A stretch of DNA of 37,763 bases, taken from assembly GCA_023266475.1 (NCBI GenBank), contig JAHFQA010000006.1:1-37763 (forward strand). The letters are read 5' to 3'. The notes under the pieces are model-generated. The model saw only the letters and a program-made list of their open reading frames with translations. It did not search any database and was not told the origin of the DNA. Shown piece after piece: positions 13,208 through 21,314 of this stretch (position 1 is the first letter of the stretch; every line of letters begins with the position of its first letter). Source of the DNA: Candidatus Woesearchaeota archaeon (GTDB taxonomy: Archaea > Nanobdellota > Nanobdellia > Woesearchaeales > GW2011-AR4). The translations under genes and the position numbers were made by a program.

Positions 13208-14734
13208 ATGCCTGAAGATAAAATAAAAAAGAGCTTGAAATATTCTGTCTATGATGGCACTGCCTTTGCTGTGATGGACGGTGCGACAGCTTCTTTTTTG
13301 ACGCCTTTTGCTATTGCATTGGGCTCTTCTGTCAGCCTTATTGCAGCTTTAACTTACATCCCTCAGTTAATAGGTGCCATTGTGCAGTTGTTTGCGGCAA
13401 AGATAGTTGAAATTGCAAAGAACAGGAAAAGAATTCTTGTTACTGGCTCCTTTATTCATGCATTGCTATGGATACCTCTGCTCCTTATTCCATATGCAAC
13501 GCCCAGCCAAAAATACCTTCTTGTTGTATTTGTTTCCCTTCAAAATTTAGTATGGCAGCCCATGAATCCTATAGGCAATTCCTTGCTGGGTGATATTGTT
13601 CCAAAGTATGAAAGAGGTAGGTTTTTTGGCGTTCGAAACAGAGTTGCTGGAGCAACTTCCTTTATTGCTGGCTTGCTTGCTGGTGTAATCCTAAATTATT
13701 ATTCCTTAAGAAACCCTTTTTTTGGATTCACAATACTATTTTCCATCGCTTTTGTGGCGAGGCTAATATCAACTTTATTCAAGAGCTTGCTGTATAATCC
13801 GCCTGCTGACCTTTCCCATGAGGAAAAATTTTCAATAGTGGATTTTGTCAAGCGAATGGACAAAACAAATTATGGCCATTTTGTTATTTTCACAACCTTG
13901 TTCAAGTTTGCAACAAATATTGCTGCCCCTTTTTTTGCTGTGTACATGCTAAAAGACCTTCACTTTAGCTATTTGCAGTTTACAGCTCTCATAGCTTCTG
14001 AACTTGTTGCGAGTTTTATTGCAATGGGAATTTGGGGAAGGCTAATAGATGAAAAAGGTACAAAACTTGTTCTTTATATTTCAGGCATTTTGACTCCAAT
14101 TATTCCATTGTTATGGCTCTTTTCAGGCAATTTTTATTATTTGATTATTATTGAAGCATTCTCCGGAGTATCATGGGCTGGCTTTAACCTTAGCTCTTCA
14201 AACTTTATTTTTGATGCAGTCAGGCCTGAAAACAGGATTAGATGCATAGCCTATTTCAAGTTTTTCGAGAGTCTTTCAATCTTCTTAGGAGCTGCCTTTG
14301 GAGGCTTCTTGATCAACATATTCCCTCCATGGATATTTATTTCAAGCATACCAATTGTATTTTTAGTCTCAGGAATTTTAAGATTGGCTGTTTCGATAAT
14401 CTTTTTGCCGGCTTTGAAAGAAGCAAGATTGATTGAACTCGGACTTGGGCATACTTTTTTTAAGAGATACATCACGATAAGGCCAAGTGAAGGGTTTGTG
14501 TATGAGGTTATTGGAAAATACCACCAACAAGATGAGCAAAATCAAGAGAAAAGGCAATTAAAAGATGAAAAGAGAAAAACAACTCCAAAAAAAGAGAGGG
14601 AACTATATAATAAAAAATTATTAAAATATATAGATAAAAACATTTCCCAGAAAAAAGAGCAGCATGATATTACCGATATGCACGAGATTCAGCATTTGAC
14701 TGAGGAAATTGAGAAGGGGAAGGTTAGAAAATGA
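13208..14734 (+). CDS. Major facilitator superfamily transporter with charged C-terminal tail
   Basis: The 508-residue protein has about twelve hydrophobic segments between residues 15 and 405 with the MFS two-half layout, including the loop-2/3-like region KIVEIAKNRKRILVTGSFIHALLW and loop-8/9 GRLIDEKGTKLVLYISG (variants of the MFS GxxxDrxGrr motif). Substrate unknown; closest in style to Bacillus YfkF/DHA-like or sugar MFS of uncertain role. The last about 100 residues (from SEGFVYEVIG) are soluble, Lys/Glu/Gln-rich and probably cytoplasmic, which is unusual for MFS carriers. No partner gene is evident. Confidence 0.8.
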   Translation: MPEDKIKKSLKYSVYDGTAFAVMDGATASFLTPFAIALGSSVSLIAALTYIPQLIGAIVQLFAAKIVEIAKNRKRILVTGSFIHALLWIPLLLIPYATPSQKYLLVVFVSLQNLVWQPMNPIGNSLLGDIVPKYERGRFFGVRNRVAGATSFIAGLLAGVILNYYSLRNPFFGFTILFSIAFVARLISTLFKSLLYNPPADLSHEEKFSIVDFVKRMDKTNYGHFVIFTTLFKFATNIAAPFFAVYMLKDLHFSYLQFTALIASELVASFIAMGIWGRLIDEKGTKLVLYISGILTPIIPLLWLFSGNFYYLIIIEAFSGVSWAGFNLSSSNFIFDAVRPENRIRCIAYFKFFESLSIFLGAAFGGFLINIFPPWIFISSIPIVFLVSGILRLAVSIIFLPALKEARLIELGLGHTFFKRYITIRPSEGFVYEVIGKYHQQDEQNQEKRQLKDEKRKTTPKKERELYNKKLLKYIDKNISQKKEQHDITDMHEIQHLTEEIEKGKVRK

Positions 14735-14943
14735 TTACATTTTATACGATTTGCCGGTATAATACCTGTTCCTTAAAGATTACATTTTTGCTCTTAATAA
14801 TCCTTCCTTGTCTTTTGGGAAATTGTCTCCTATTGATTTTTCACACCTTACTAGAGGAATTATTACTTGCTTTTTAAATATTATTACACAAAAACCAAAA
14901 AATATTTATAATTCTAAAGTAAGAACATTATTTTGTGGTAAAA

Positions 14944-15282
14944 ATGCCTCTGACAACAAAGTACACTTGCACAAGATGCAGAAGAGAATTTGATTTTGAT
15001 AACATAAAATACGATGAGAACAATAAGCTGATTTGTGTGGAATGCCTTGAAAAGCAGAAAAAGATTGAAAGGAAAGAAAGGCTAAAGTTGGAAAAGGCAG
15101 TCGAAGGCGAAGAAATAAAATTCATCTGCGCAAGCTGCCGATTTAAATTCTCCATAAAAAAAGGCTCGCCAAAAACAGTAAAATGCCCGTATTGCAGCAG
15201 AACAAAGCTGATGATAGTCAAGAAATATAAAGATGAGAACGACTTGATTAAGGATTCTTCTGATCCGAGATTTGATTATTAA
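14944..15282 (+). CDS. Protein with two zinc ribbons upstream of ftsZ
   Basis: The 112-residue protein has ribbon 1 CTRCRREFDFDN ... CVECLEKQ (residues about 8-38), a charged helix (KKIERKERLKLEKAVEG) and ribbon 2 CASCRFKFSIKKGSPKTVKCPYCSRTKL (about 65-92). Both have two CxxC knuckles. It ends with an acidic tail. The ATG at 14944 is preferred over the GTG at 14935. A TATA box (AATATTTATAATTC, about 14900-14913) lies about 35-40 nt upstream. Likely a nucleic-acid or protein-binding adaptor. It is 246 nt from ftsZ, which has its own promoter, so it need not be functionally linked. Confidence 0.75.
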   Translation: MPLTTKYTCTRCRREFDFDNIKYDENNKLICVECLEKQKKIERKERLKLEKAVEGEEIKFICASCRFKFSIKKGSPKTVKCPYCSRTKLMIVKKYKDENDLIKDSSDPRFDY

Positions 15283-15435
15283 GATGTTTGTTACACGTGA
15301 TCTTGTAACTACTATACTTTCACCACTCTCAAATAGTCTATCCTCCGTTTATAAACAACAATTTTATCTTTCTATATTGAAAATAATAGACTTTTCATTA
15401 AAATTAGTTCACTATACCAGTATACAAAAACGTTA

Positions 15436-15528
15436 CATTTATATACTAGTTCATGTATAGACAATACTCCAATTTTGGAAAAAGTTGGATTTAGATACTT
15501 AAAAAAGTCTTGAACTGAGGTGAATAGA
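15436..15528 (+). promoter_or_regulatory. ftsZ promoter and leader
   Basis: TATA box ACATTTATATACTAG (about 15433-15447) predicts a start site near 15468 and a leader of about 60 nt ending in a strong ribosome binding site GAGGTGA, 5 nt before ATG 15529. The remaining part of 15283-15435 is A/T-rich and holds no supported gene; the ORF at 15272-15460 overlaps the promoter and looks spurious. Confidence 0.6.
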
Positions 15529-16608
15529 ATGGGAATGGATTTTGTTATTGAAAGCGCACTAAAGCAACAGGTTGCGCAAAACGATGATTTGCAGGTTGGC
15601 CATGCTAATATTAAGGTTATTGGCTGTGGTGGAGCAGGCAGCAATATGGTAAGCTGGCTGTACAGAAAGGGAATAAGAGGAGCTGAAATCCTGGCATGCA
15701 ATACAGACAAGCAGCATTTGGAGATTACAGAAGCTGACAAGAGATTTCTCATTGGCAGAGAACTGACAAGAGGACTTGGCTGTGGTGGATTTCCTGACAA
15801 AGGGGCCAAGGCAGCTCAAGAAACAATTCAGGAAGTCAAGGATGTTTTAAAAGGATCTGACATGGTTTTTGTATGCGCTGGCATGGGAGGCGGAACAGGA
15901 ACAGGAGCTGCTCCAGTGGTTGCACAGGTTGCAAAAGATGCAGGTGCAATTGTAATTGGAACTGTCACAATGCCATTCAAGATTGAAAGGGCAAGGATTG
16001 ACAAAGCAGAATTTGGGCTTCAGCAGTTAAGGCAAACTTCCGACACAGTTATTGTTATTGATAACAACAGGCTTGTGAACATTGCAGGCAATCTGCCAGT
16101 TCAACAGGCATTTGCTGTTGCAAACGAGCTGGTGTCAACCATGATTAGAGGAATTGTTGAGACAATTGCAGTTCCATCGCTAGTCAACTTGGATTATGCT
16201 GATGTAAAGGCAATAATGCAAGATGGAGGTGTTGCAGCAATCGGTGTTGGAGTATCCGACACAACTAACAGGGTAGAGGAAGCTGTCAAAGGCGCATTAA
16301 GCAACCCATTGCTTGAAATAAGTTACAAAGGTGCAACAGGCGCACTAATACATGTTGAAGGCGGACCAGATATGACTCTTGATGAAGTAAACAGGATAGG
16401 CGAATTAGTAACTGAAAGCCTTGACCAGGATGCGAACGTCATCTGGGGCGCTAGAGTCTCAGAAAGCATGAAAGGAAAGGTTGCTGTTATGACAATTATC
16501 ACTGGTGTTAACTCACCTTGGATACTTGGCAAGGCAGACAAGAAGACAAGAGTCATTGAAGCAAAAAGATTCAGCGACGAGCTTGGAATAGACTACTTCA
16601 CAGACTAA
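15529..16608 (+). CDS. ftsZ: Cell division GTPase FtsZ
   Basis: The 359-residue protein has all FtsZ landmarks: nucleotide-binding [13 protein letters not shown] (29-41), NTDKQHL, the tubulin signature GGGTGTG (120-126), and the T7 synergy loop [11 protein letters not shown] that completes the GTPase site of the neighbouring subunit. It polymerises into the cytokinetic ring. It has no long disordered C-terminal linker; the tail is short and ends YFTD. The downstream gene encodes a helical-repeat protein rather than the SecE/NusG pair often found beside archaeal ftsZ. The ATG at 15529 follows the ribosome binding site; the ORF-track GTG 9 nt upstream overlaps it. Confidence 0.97.
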   Translation: MGMDFVIESALKQQVAQNDDLQVGHANIKVIGCGGAGSNMVSWLYRKGIRGAEILACNTDKQHLEITEADKRFLIGRELTRGLGCGGFPDKGAKAAQETIQEVKDVLKGSDMVFVCAGMGGGTGTGAAPVVAQVAKDAGAIVIGTVTMPFKIERARIDKAEFGLQQLRQTSDTVIVIDNNRLVNIAGNLPVQQAFAVANELVSTMIRGIVETIAVPSLVNLDYADVKAIMQDGGVAAIGVGVSDTTNRVEEAVKGALSNPLLEISYKGATGALIHVEGGPDMTLDEVNRIGELVTESLDQDANVIWGARVSESMKGKVAVMTIITGVNSPWILGKADKKTRVIEAKRFSDELGIDYFTD

Positions 16609-16740
16609 GTAGTTTAATTTTTATTTTTTTAAATTTAATTATTGAGTAGTGCCCTATTGACTACGGCAAGAAGAACAAAAAGAATAAACTAAAGGATAAC
16701 ATTAACTAAAACAAATCATTAAAACGAACACATTAGCAAA

Positions 16741-16776
16741 AAACCAATAACGATTGAACAATAATTAAAATATTAT
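16741..16776 (+). promoter_or_regulatory. Recurrent intergenic motif, copy 2 (before the solenoid gene)
   Basis: AAACCAATAACGATTGAACA matches the motif copies upstream of L39e and rrp41. It is followed by an A/T-rich stretch with TATTATATATTAC, a possible TATA box for the downstream gene. The rest of the 206-nt gap (16609-16814) starts with a T-rich probable ftsZ terminator. Confidence 0.5.
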
Positions 16777-16814
16777 ATATTACAAATACTTTAATAATTA
16801 AAAAGGTGATTATT

Positions 16815-17570
16815 ATGCCAGTAGACGAAGAAAGAATTGTTAAGAAAATGGTTGCTGAAATAGCTGATTCAAATGAGAGGTTTATGGGCAATCCATCCTC
16901 AGATATAGAGAATTTTAAAAGAATTGTGCCAGTTCTTCTTGAGAAGGGAATTGACAATGTCAACCTTTCAATGTTTGATGGGGTTACCAAAAGCAAGCTT
17001 CTCAATGCATTGGGAGAAGAGTATATAAGAAAAGGTAACATGAATGACTCTGTCAAAGCCTTTATACTGGCTGGAAACAGGCCAAGGCTTGTGGAAGTAG
17101 GCGAGCATTATGAAGAAGTGAGCATGTTTGGGAATGCAATTGATACTTACAGGCTTGCAGATGCAAATGACAGATTGCTTAAGATTGGAAAAAAATGCCT
17201 TGAAAACGGGCATTTTGCTGATGCAATCAAGGCATTTAGGCTCTGCAATGATATTGAAAATCTGACAAAAGTTGGTGATGAGTGCTTCCAGAAGGACAAA
17301 TGGGACTATGCAATTGAAATCTTCAGCGCTGTCAACAACACCCACAAGCTGGTTGAAATTGGGGACAAGTGCCTTAAAGAAAGGCAGATTGGTTATGCTT
17401 CAAAGGCTTATGAGCTTGCTCATGACAAAGACAAACTCAGCGGATTAGGAGACGTCTGCCTTAGGGAAGGGCTTTTGGCCACTGCACTTAAGTCGTATAC
17501 TGCAGCAGGAAACGACATGATGGTCCAGTTCATCAGGGAAAACTTCGGCAACAAGCTTACAAGCTATTAA
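16815..17570 (+). CDS. Helical-repeat (alpha-solenoid) protein with 29-residue repeats
   Basis: The 251-residue protein has an N-terminal helical part (1-62) followed by six tandem repeats of exactly 29 residues starting at L63, L92, L121, L150, L179 and L208. The pattern is L-x-x-(I/V/L)-G-(D/K/E)-x-C-L-x-x-x-x-x-x-x-A-(I/L/S)-K-x-(Y/F), for example TKVGDECFQKDKWDYAIEIF. Each repeat should form a helix pair, giving a solenoid scaffold. The period is shorter than TPR (34) and closer to clathrin/COPI/IFT-type alpha-solenoids. It lies downstream of ftsZ but 206 nt away and with its own promoter region. Ribosome binding site GGTGAT supports ATG 16815. A partner-binding or coat-like role is inference only. 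Confidence 0.75.
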   Translation: MPVDEERIVKKMVAEIADSNERFMGNPSSDIENFKRIVPVLLEKGIDNVNLSMFDGVTKSKLLNALGEEYIRKGNMNDSVKAFILAGNRPRLVEVGEHYEEVSMFGNAIDTYRLADANDRLLKIGKKCLENGHFADAIKAFRLCNDIENLTKVGDECFQKDKWDYAIEIFSAVNNTHKLVEIGDKCLKERQIGYASKAYELAHDKDKLSGLGDVCLREGLLATALKSYTAAGNDMMVQFIRENFGNKLTSY

Positions 17571-17593
17571 ATTTATTTTTTGATTTTAAACTA

Positions 17594-17681
17594 TAGGAAA
17601 TAACTTTAATTTTCGGATACATTTGTTATTTCCTAATAAGCAAATCACAATAAAAAGTTACGGATATTAGTGTGATTTGCT
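17594..17681. ncRNA. Twin paralogous stem-loops with CGGATA in both loops
   Basis: Hairpin 1: TAGGAAATAAC (17594-17604) / GTTATTTCCTA (17625-17635), 20-nt loop. Hairpin 2: AGCAAATCACA (17639-17649) / TGTGATTTGCT (17671-17681), 21-nt loop. Both loops contain CGGATA near the middle. Aligning the stems shows they are copies of each other with two compensated base-pair changes (a G-C pair to C-G and an A-T pair to C-G), which argues that the pairing is maintained. They lie between the solenoid gene and the coiled-coil gene. Could be a small RNA, an mRNA leader structure, or a protein-binding DNA palindrome. Confidence 0.6.
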
Positions 17682-17745
17682 ATAATTAGATGTAAGGATA
17701 AAAAATCAGATTAAACATTATCAAATAAACAGAGTTTTGATAAAA

Positions 17746-18144
17746 ATGGAACAACAAATGGATGCTTTCACTCAAAAAAGATTTGAAATTATGGTTGAGA
17801 TGGCTACCAAGAAGCTTCAGCAGGAAATTAATTCTCTGAAGGAAGCATTTAATTCATTAAATGGTGAACTAACTTCAGTAAAAAGCCAAATGTCAAGAAT
17901 GCAGTTTCAGCCGCAGCAGCATGCTGTGCAGAGGACATTAACTGATGAGCCGCCGCAAGTTGAAAATTCCACTATCCAGCCAAAAAAGGAAGTAAAGATT
18001 GTTGATTGCAGGCCTGACAATGAGAGAAAGCAGGAATTTGTAAGCGGCGCTGCAAAGAACGCAGATCCTATAAGGCCAAGGTACGGCGATTACGAGCCAA
18101 AGGATGTAAGCATTGACAAGTTCTTTTATTTTGGAAGGAAATAG
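17746..18144 (+). CDS. Coiled-coil protein of unknown function
   Basis: The 132-residue protein opens with a heptad-rich helix (about 1-60; KRFEIMVEMATKKLQQEINSLKEAF), then a Gln/Pro-rich flexible linker (about 62-100) and a conserved-looking C-terminus, YEPKDVSIDKFFYFGRK. The last motif looks like a docking peptide. The ATG at 17746 is used; the track starts at an in-frame TTG three codons earlier. It is preceded by the twin hairpins and overlaps the convergent neighbour by 19 nt. I do not recognise a family beyond coiled coil. Confidence 0.65.
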   Translation: MEQQMDAFTQKRFEIMVEMATKKLQQEINSLKEAFNSLNGELTSVKSQMSRMQFQPQQHAVQRTLTDEPPQVENSTIQPKKEVKIVDCRPDNERKQEFVSGAAKNADPIRPRYGDYEPKDVSIDKFFYFGRK

Positions 18145-18743
18145 TTTCCTCTTTTCTTTTGATCCTTATTTACAGCAGCGTATCCAATTAAACTTCTCTT
18201 TGACCTATAAATTTCAACTTTGTGCACGAGGCCTTTGCTGATTAAGGAGTCCAGAATTTGAGTTGCCTGCTTGGAATTAAGAGCACCTGATCTATCATTG
18301 ATTTTTGTATAGTAGGCAATGTATTTATCATTAAAGTATAATCCTCGCTCACTTGTTTGACTTTCACGCAAAAGGCCAATTATGGCTGACTCATTTGAAG
18401 TCAAATCGACTGCTTGATAGATAGATGCATTTGCAACTGCCTTTTGGGCTACTAAATTGCTCGAATATCCACTGAAAATATATCCTTGAGACGTTTGAAT
18501 GTTGACTCTTAATAATTTGTTTGCCTTAACATATCGTTCCATAAGGCTAACTGCATTATCAGGTGAAATATTGCCGTATGTGCCTTCGCCTCTCGGTGTA
18601 GCTTTGGCAACAATGCCGGATGGAAAGAATAAGACATTGCCTTTGCATAAGTCATCTAGTGTATGTTTAACCGCTTTGCCAGCTAGTGATATAACTCTCG
18701 ACGGATTAATATATTTTTCCCTGTGTTTTCCCTGAATATCCAT
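18126..18743 (-). CDS. Unknown protein with a possible C-terminal winged helix
   Basis: From ATG 18743 the product is 205 residues. The C-terminal third has a helix-turn-helix-like run, LNSKQATQILDSLISKGLVHKVEIYRSKRSLIGYA, which fits a winged helix with wing. The N-terminal and middle parts (SRVISLAGKAVKHTLDDLCKGNVLFFPSG, SLMERYVKANKLLRVNIQTS) show no motif I know. The start at 18743 is preferred over the track start at 18800 because an AAATATTTAATTAG promoter element lies about 30 nt upstream. It is just outside cassette 4, with its 5' side facing it. Confidence 0.6.
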   Translation of the reverse strand: MDIQGKHREKYINPSRVISLAGKAVKHTLDDLCKGNVLFFPSGIVAKATPRGEGTYGNISPDNAVSLMERYVKANKLLRVNIQTSQGYIFSGYSSNLVAQKAVANASIYQAVDLTSNESAIIGLLRESQTSERGLYFNDKYIAYYTKINDRSGALNSKQATQILDSLISKGLVHKVEIYRSKRSLIGYAAVNKDQKKRGNYFLPK

Positions 18744-18850
18744 GACTCTGGGTAAATGGCATCTAATTAAATATTTTTGTAGAATAATTGTTAAGTTCAA
18801 TTGAGAAAGGGGGCTAACGAACGAAACGGAGAAGGGCGAGAAATCCTAAA

Positions 18851-20071
18851 CTACTCCTCAATCTTTTGCATTAAGTCGTCCATATCAACCGGACGAAATT
18901 TTGTTAATTCTGTTGATATGTTTATTCTCTTATTTTTTTTATCAATAAAAGGGCATTCATCTAACTTATTGTTATGGTGATGTCCGCAGATTGCCCAGTC
19001 ATCCCAACTTGATGGGATATTGGCAGGATCGTGCACCAGGAAAAATCTTCTGCCTTTGTATTCTATAATCAGGCTATCAAAAACATTCTTTGTTTTGGAA
19101 ATTCTATCATGTTGGTTTCTTTCTCCAGTGGGTTTATAAGAAAAACCCCTAATGAAGAATGTATCCCCATTAAGTTTAGTCAGCCAATAATCAGCGCTTC
19201 TACTTTCTTTTCCAAAGCTCATGTCGCCAAGGAAATAAACTTTATCCTTCTTGCTAACTGTGTTATTCCAGTTATTGACAAGAGTCCTATTCATATCTTT
19301 TGTATTTAGAAATGGTCTTTTACAATATTTGATTATATTCGTGTGGTCTAAATGTAAGTCCGAAGTAACAAAAGTCCTTGGTTTTCTGAAAACATTTTTC
19401 AGTTTTTCAGTAAAACTTTTATATTCTACATTGATTCTTTCTTCTATAAATTCATTCGGATTAAATTTGTTCTCAAAATGACCTTTCAATAAATCCAATG
19501 TTTGAGCATAAACTCTTTTGTCCTTCGCTAATCTTCTTACTAATGGTCTTCTGAGTAAGAAATCATATTCTCTTAATATAAACCCGCCCTTTAACAATGT
19601 TGCTCTTACCATTACATGCTTAAAATTCAATTTTGATTTTCTATTGATGTAATCCTTTATAGCAGAAAATTTGTCTTCTGGTAGTTTCATTGCTATTGTC
19701 GCATGAAATGCAAAATCTTTTTCATAATCAAATGGTCTAAGCTGACAATACGGTTTTAGTATTTGGGATAGATTCCATCTAAATTCTTCTAATTCTTTGC
19801 TTGGATTAACATCCAAAAATACAACTTTGCTGTTTTCAAAAGCGCTAAAACCATCAATCTCAAAATTCATTAAAGGGCTTTTAGAACATAATCGGTTAAA
19901 ATCGCCAATTAATCTTTTTTCATCATTTGTATAAAATGGACCTACTAAAGTTATATGTGGTATTGCTCGTTTATATCCTAATCTAAATCGTCTATTAATT
20001 TCATAAACCAATTTCTTTATTTCATATTTTGCTTTTCCAAGAAACCTGAATTCTATAAGATAGTGGACCAT
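18851..20071 (-). CDS. Fusion of 2H phosphoesterase (LigT-like) and calcineurin-like metallophosphoesterase
   Basis: The 406-residue protein has two domains. Residues 1-175 are a 2H phosphoesterase (2'-5' RNA ligase/LigT, AKAP7 type) with both HxT motifs, PHITLVGP (H39, T41) and FHATIAMK (H123, T125). Residues 230-406 are a metallophosphoesterase with TSDLHLDH (D238, H240), YFLGDMSF (D283), LVHDP (H347) and CGHHHN. The usual GNHD motif is absent; RGFSYKPTGERNQHD stands in its place, possibly an insertion before a retained HD. 2H enzymes open 2',3'-cyclic or 2'-5' phosphodiesters; MPE enzymes hydrolyse phosphodiesters. ATG 20071 is 1 nt after the HEPN stop codon, so the gene is third in the operon; the track's TTG start lies inside HEPN and is less likely. 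Confidence 0.85.
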   Translation of the reverse strand: MVHYLIEFRFLGKAKYEIKKLVYEINRRFRLGYKRAIPHITLVGPFYTNDEKRLIGDFNRLCSKSPLMNFEIDGFSAFENSKVVFLDVNPSKELEEFRWNLSQILKPYCQLRPFDYEKDFAFHATIAMKLPEDKFSAIKDYINRKSKLNFKHVMVRATLLKGGFILREYDFLLRRPLVRRLAKDKRVYAQTLDLLKGHFENKFNPNEFIEERINVEYKSFTEKLKNVFRKPRTFVTSDLHLDHTNIIKYCKRPFLNTKDMNRTLVNNWNNTVSKKDKVYFLGDMSFGKESRSADYWLTKLNGDTFFIRGFSYKPTGERNQHDRISKTKNVFDSLIIEYKGRRFFLVHDPANIPSSWDDWAICGHHHNNKLDECPFIDKKNKRINISTELTKFRPVDMDDLMQKIEE

Positions 20072-20072
20072 C

Positions 20073-20666
20073 TTACTTACTGCTTTTGTCAATAATTTTT
20101 TTTATTTCTCTCCTGAATTTTTGTGCGCGTTCCAGAGAAGTTTTTGCTTTTGATTCCACAAGCACTGTTCCCATCTCATAAGTGAATGAACTTCTTTTCT
20201 TTTTTTCAAAGAAATAATCTTCCATCAATTCATCAGCTTTTTGCTTTCCAAGAAGTTCAGCAGCATCTTCTTTTGCTTCAATAAAATCTTCCAAAAATTC
20301 TTTCTGTAATTTACCTGTGAGGTAAAAATAGTATATCATCGCATCAAATGTTACAGCATGTATAGAAAGGTCAGCTTTTATCTTAATTCCATTATTTTCC
20401 AAGAGTGCTCTCGCCATGTAAAACATGCTGTAATAACTGGCATTGACTACCCAGAGCAAGCCATTGAAGCTAGTAAAGCCAAGAGATTCCTGTTTTTTAG
20501 GATTGGTTGATAGTTCAAATAGTGCTTTTGCAGAATCGATTGAATCGTTAGCGTTCTTGAGGAAAAAATCTACATGTTCTGGCTTTCCTTTTGATTTTAT
20601 TGCACCATCACTGATAAATTGCTTAACTCTGTTTTCTGCTTCTTTTAACTTTTTTTCATCCAACAT
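20073..20666 (-). CDS. HEPN-domain protein, partner of the MNT gene
   Basis: The 197-residue all-helical protein contains the HEPN core: NASYYSMFYMARALLENNGIKIK (75-97) and a C-terminal RSSFTYEMGTVLVESKAKTSLERAQKF (158-184), like the UPF0332/PF05168 branch. HEPN proteins paired with MNT nucleotidyltransferases are toxins or RNases that MNT inactivates by adding AMP residues to a tyrosine. I cannot find the canonical R-x4-6-H catalytic motif; RSSFTY has the Arg and a Tyr but no His. It may use other residues or be a binding subunit. Its start follows directly on the MNT stop codon, without a gap. Confidence 0.8.
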   Translation of the reverse strand: MLDEKKLKEAENRVKQFISDGAIKSKGKPEHVDFFLKNANDSIDSAKALFELSTNPKKQESLGFTSFNGLLWVVNASYYSMFYMARALLENNGIKIKADLSIHAVTFDAMIYYFYLTGKLQKEFLEDFIEAKEDAAELLGKQKADELMEDYFFEKKKRSSFTYEMGTVLVESKAKTSLERAQKFRREIKKIIDKSSK

Positions 20667-21266
20667 TTATGATCGCCCCCTTTCAATTAATCTGTAAAAC
20701 AGTTCTGCACCATATAAGATTATATGTTTATTCAAAATCTCATTCATCACATTTTTTTCATCACGTTTGGAAAGCATTTCGTAAACACTTTCAAATCCTA
20801 TAACTCTTTCCTCAAAGGACAAGTCATAATTTGATGCAATGTTATGTAAAAATTTCTCATGAAATTCTATCTTATTAGTGCTGTCCACAATTAGTAGTAT
20901 ATCAATATCTCTTGGTTTACTCGAATCAACAGTTGAGCCAAAAACAAGCAAAACAAAACTATCCTGTTTGATTTTTTTAATAACTTCATCTGCAAAAAGC
21001 TTAATGTCCTTGAATCTATCAAGTAAGTTATCTCTTTTTAAATACTCAGCAAAAGCAAGAGTTTCATGATGAATCTTGTAATTTAAGCTAAGATTTTTAT
21101 GTTTATCTTGCCCAACAATTTTAGAATCTATTAATGGCTGTATTGCTCGATGTGTAAGGGATACATGCATTTTTAGTCTTCTTGCTACCTCCCTTAGAGT
21201 AAACGATTCAGTGATATAACTAGTAAATAATTGTAATATCTTGGCTGTAGACTTATGGATATACAT
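20667..21266 (-). CDS. MNT-type nucleotidyltransferase with N-terminal HTH
   Basis: The 199-residue protein has a winged-helix DNA-binding domain (about 1-65; ESFTLREVARRLKMHVSLTHRAIQPLIDSKIV) and a minimal nucleotidyltransferase domain (about 95-199) with FGSTVDSSKPRDIDILL: G110-S111 and D120/D122 are the pol-beta-type metal and nucleotide residues. MNT proteins AMPylate their HEPN partner. The fused HTH suggests it also represses the operon, whose promoter carries a matching palindrome. ATG 21266 is chosen over the track GTG (21296) because AAAGGTGA lies just before it; the GTG lies within the operator. First gene of the three-gene operon. Confidence 0.83.
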   Translation of the reverse strand: MYIHKSTAKILQLFTSYITESFTLREVARRLKMHVSLTHRAIQPLIDSKIVGQDKHKNLSLNYKIHHETLAFAEYLKRDNLLDRFKDIKLFADEVIKKIKQDSFVLLVFGSTVDSSKPRDIDILLIVDSTNKIEFHEKFLHNIASNYDLSFEERVIGFESVYEMLSKRDEKNVMNEILNKHIILYGAELFYRLIERGRS

Positions 21267-21267
21267 A

Positions 21268-21314
21268 TGTTCACCTTTATATGAACAAGTGTTCACTTAA
21301 TAGTATATAAATGT
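21268..21314 (-). promoter_or_regulatory. Promoter and three-half-site operator of the MNT/HEPN operon
   Basis: On the minus strand a TATA box (TTTATATAC, about 21303-21312) lies about 41 nt before the ATG. Between them is a palindrome TGAACA-N2-TGTTCA (21282-21295), and a third identical half-site lies at 21268-21273, overlapping the ribosome binding site. The arrangement suggests cooperative autorepression by the HTH-MNT protein, covering both the transcription start and the start of translation. Confidence 0.65.

Noticed and set aside
15272-15460. 62-residue ORF in front of ftsZ.
   Set aside because: It lies over the ftsZ promoter and has no ribosome binding site or recognisable sequence.
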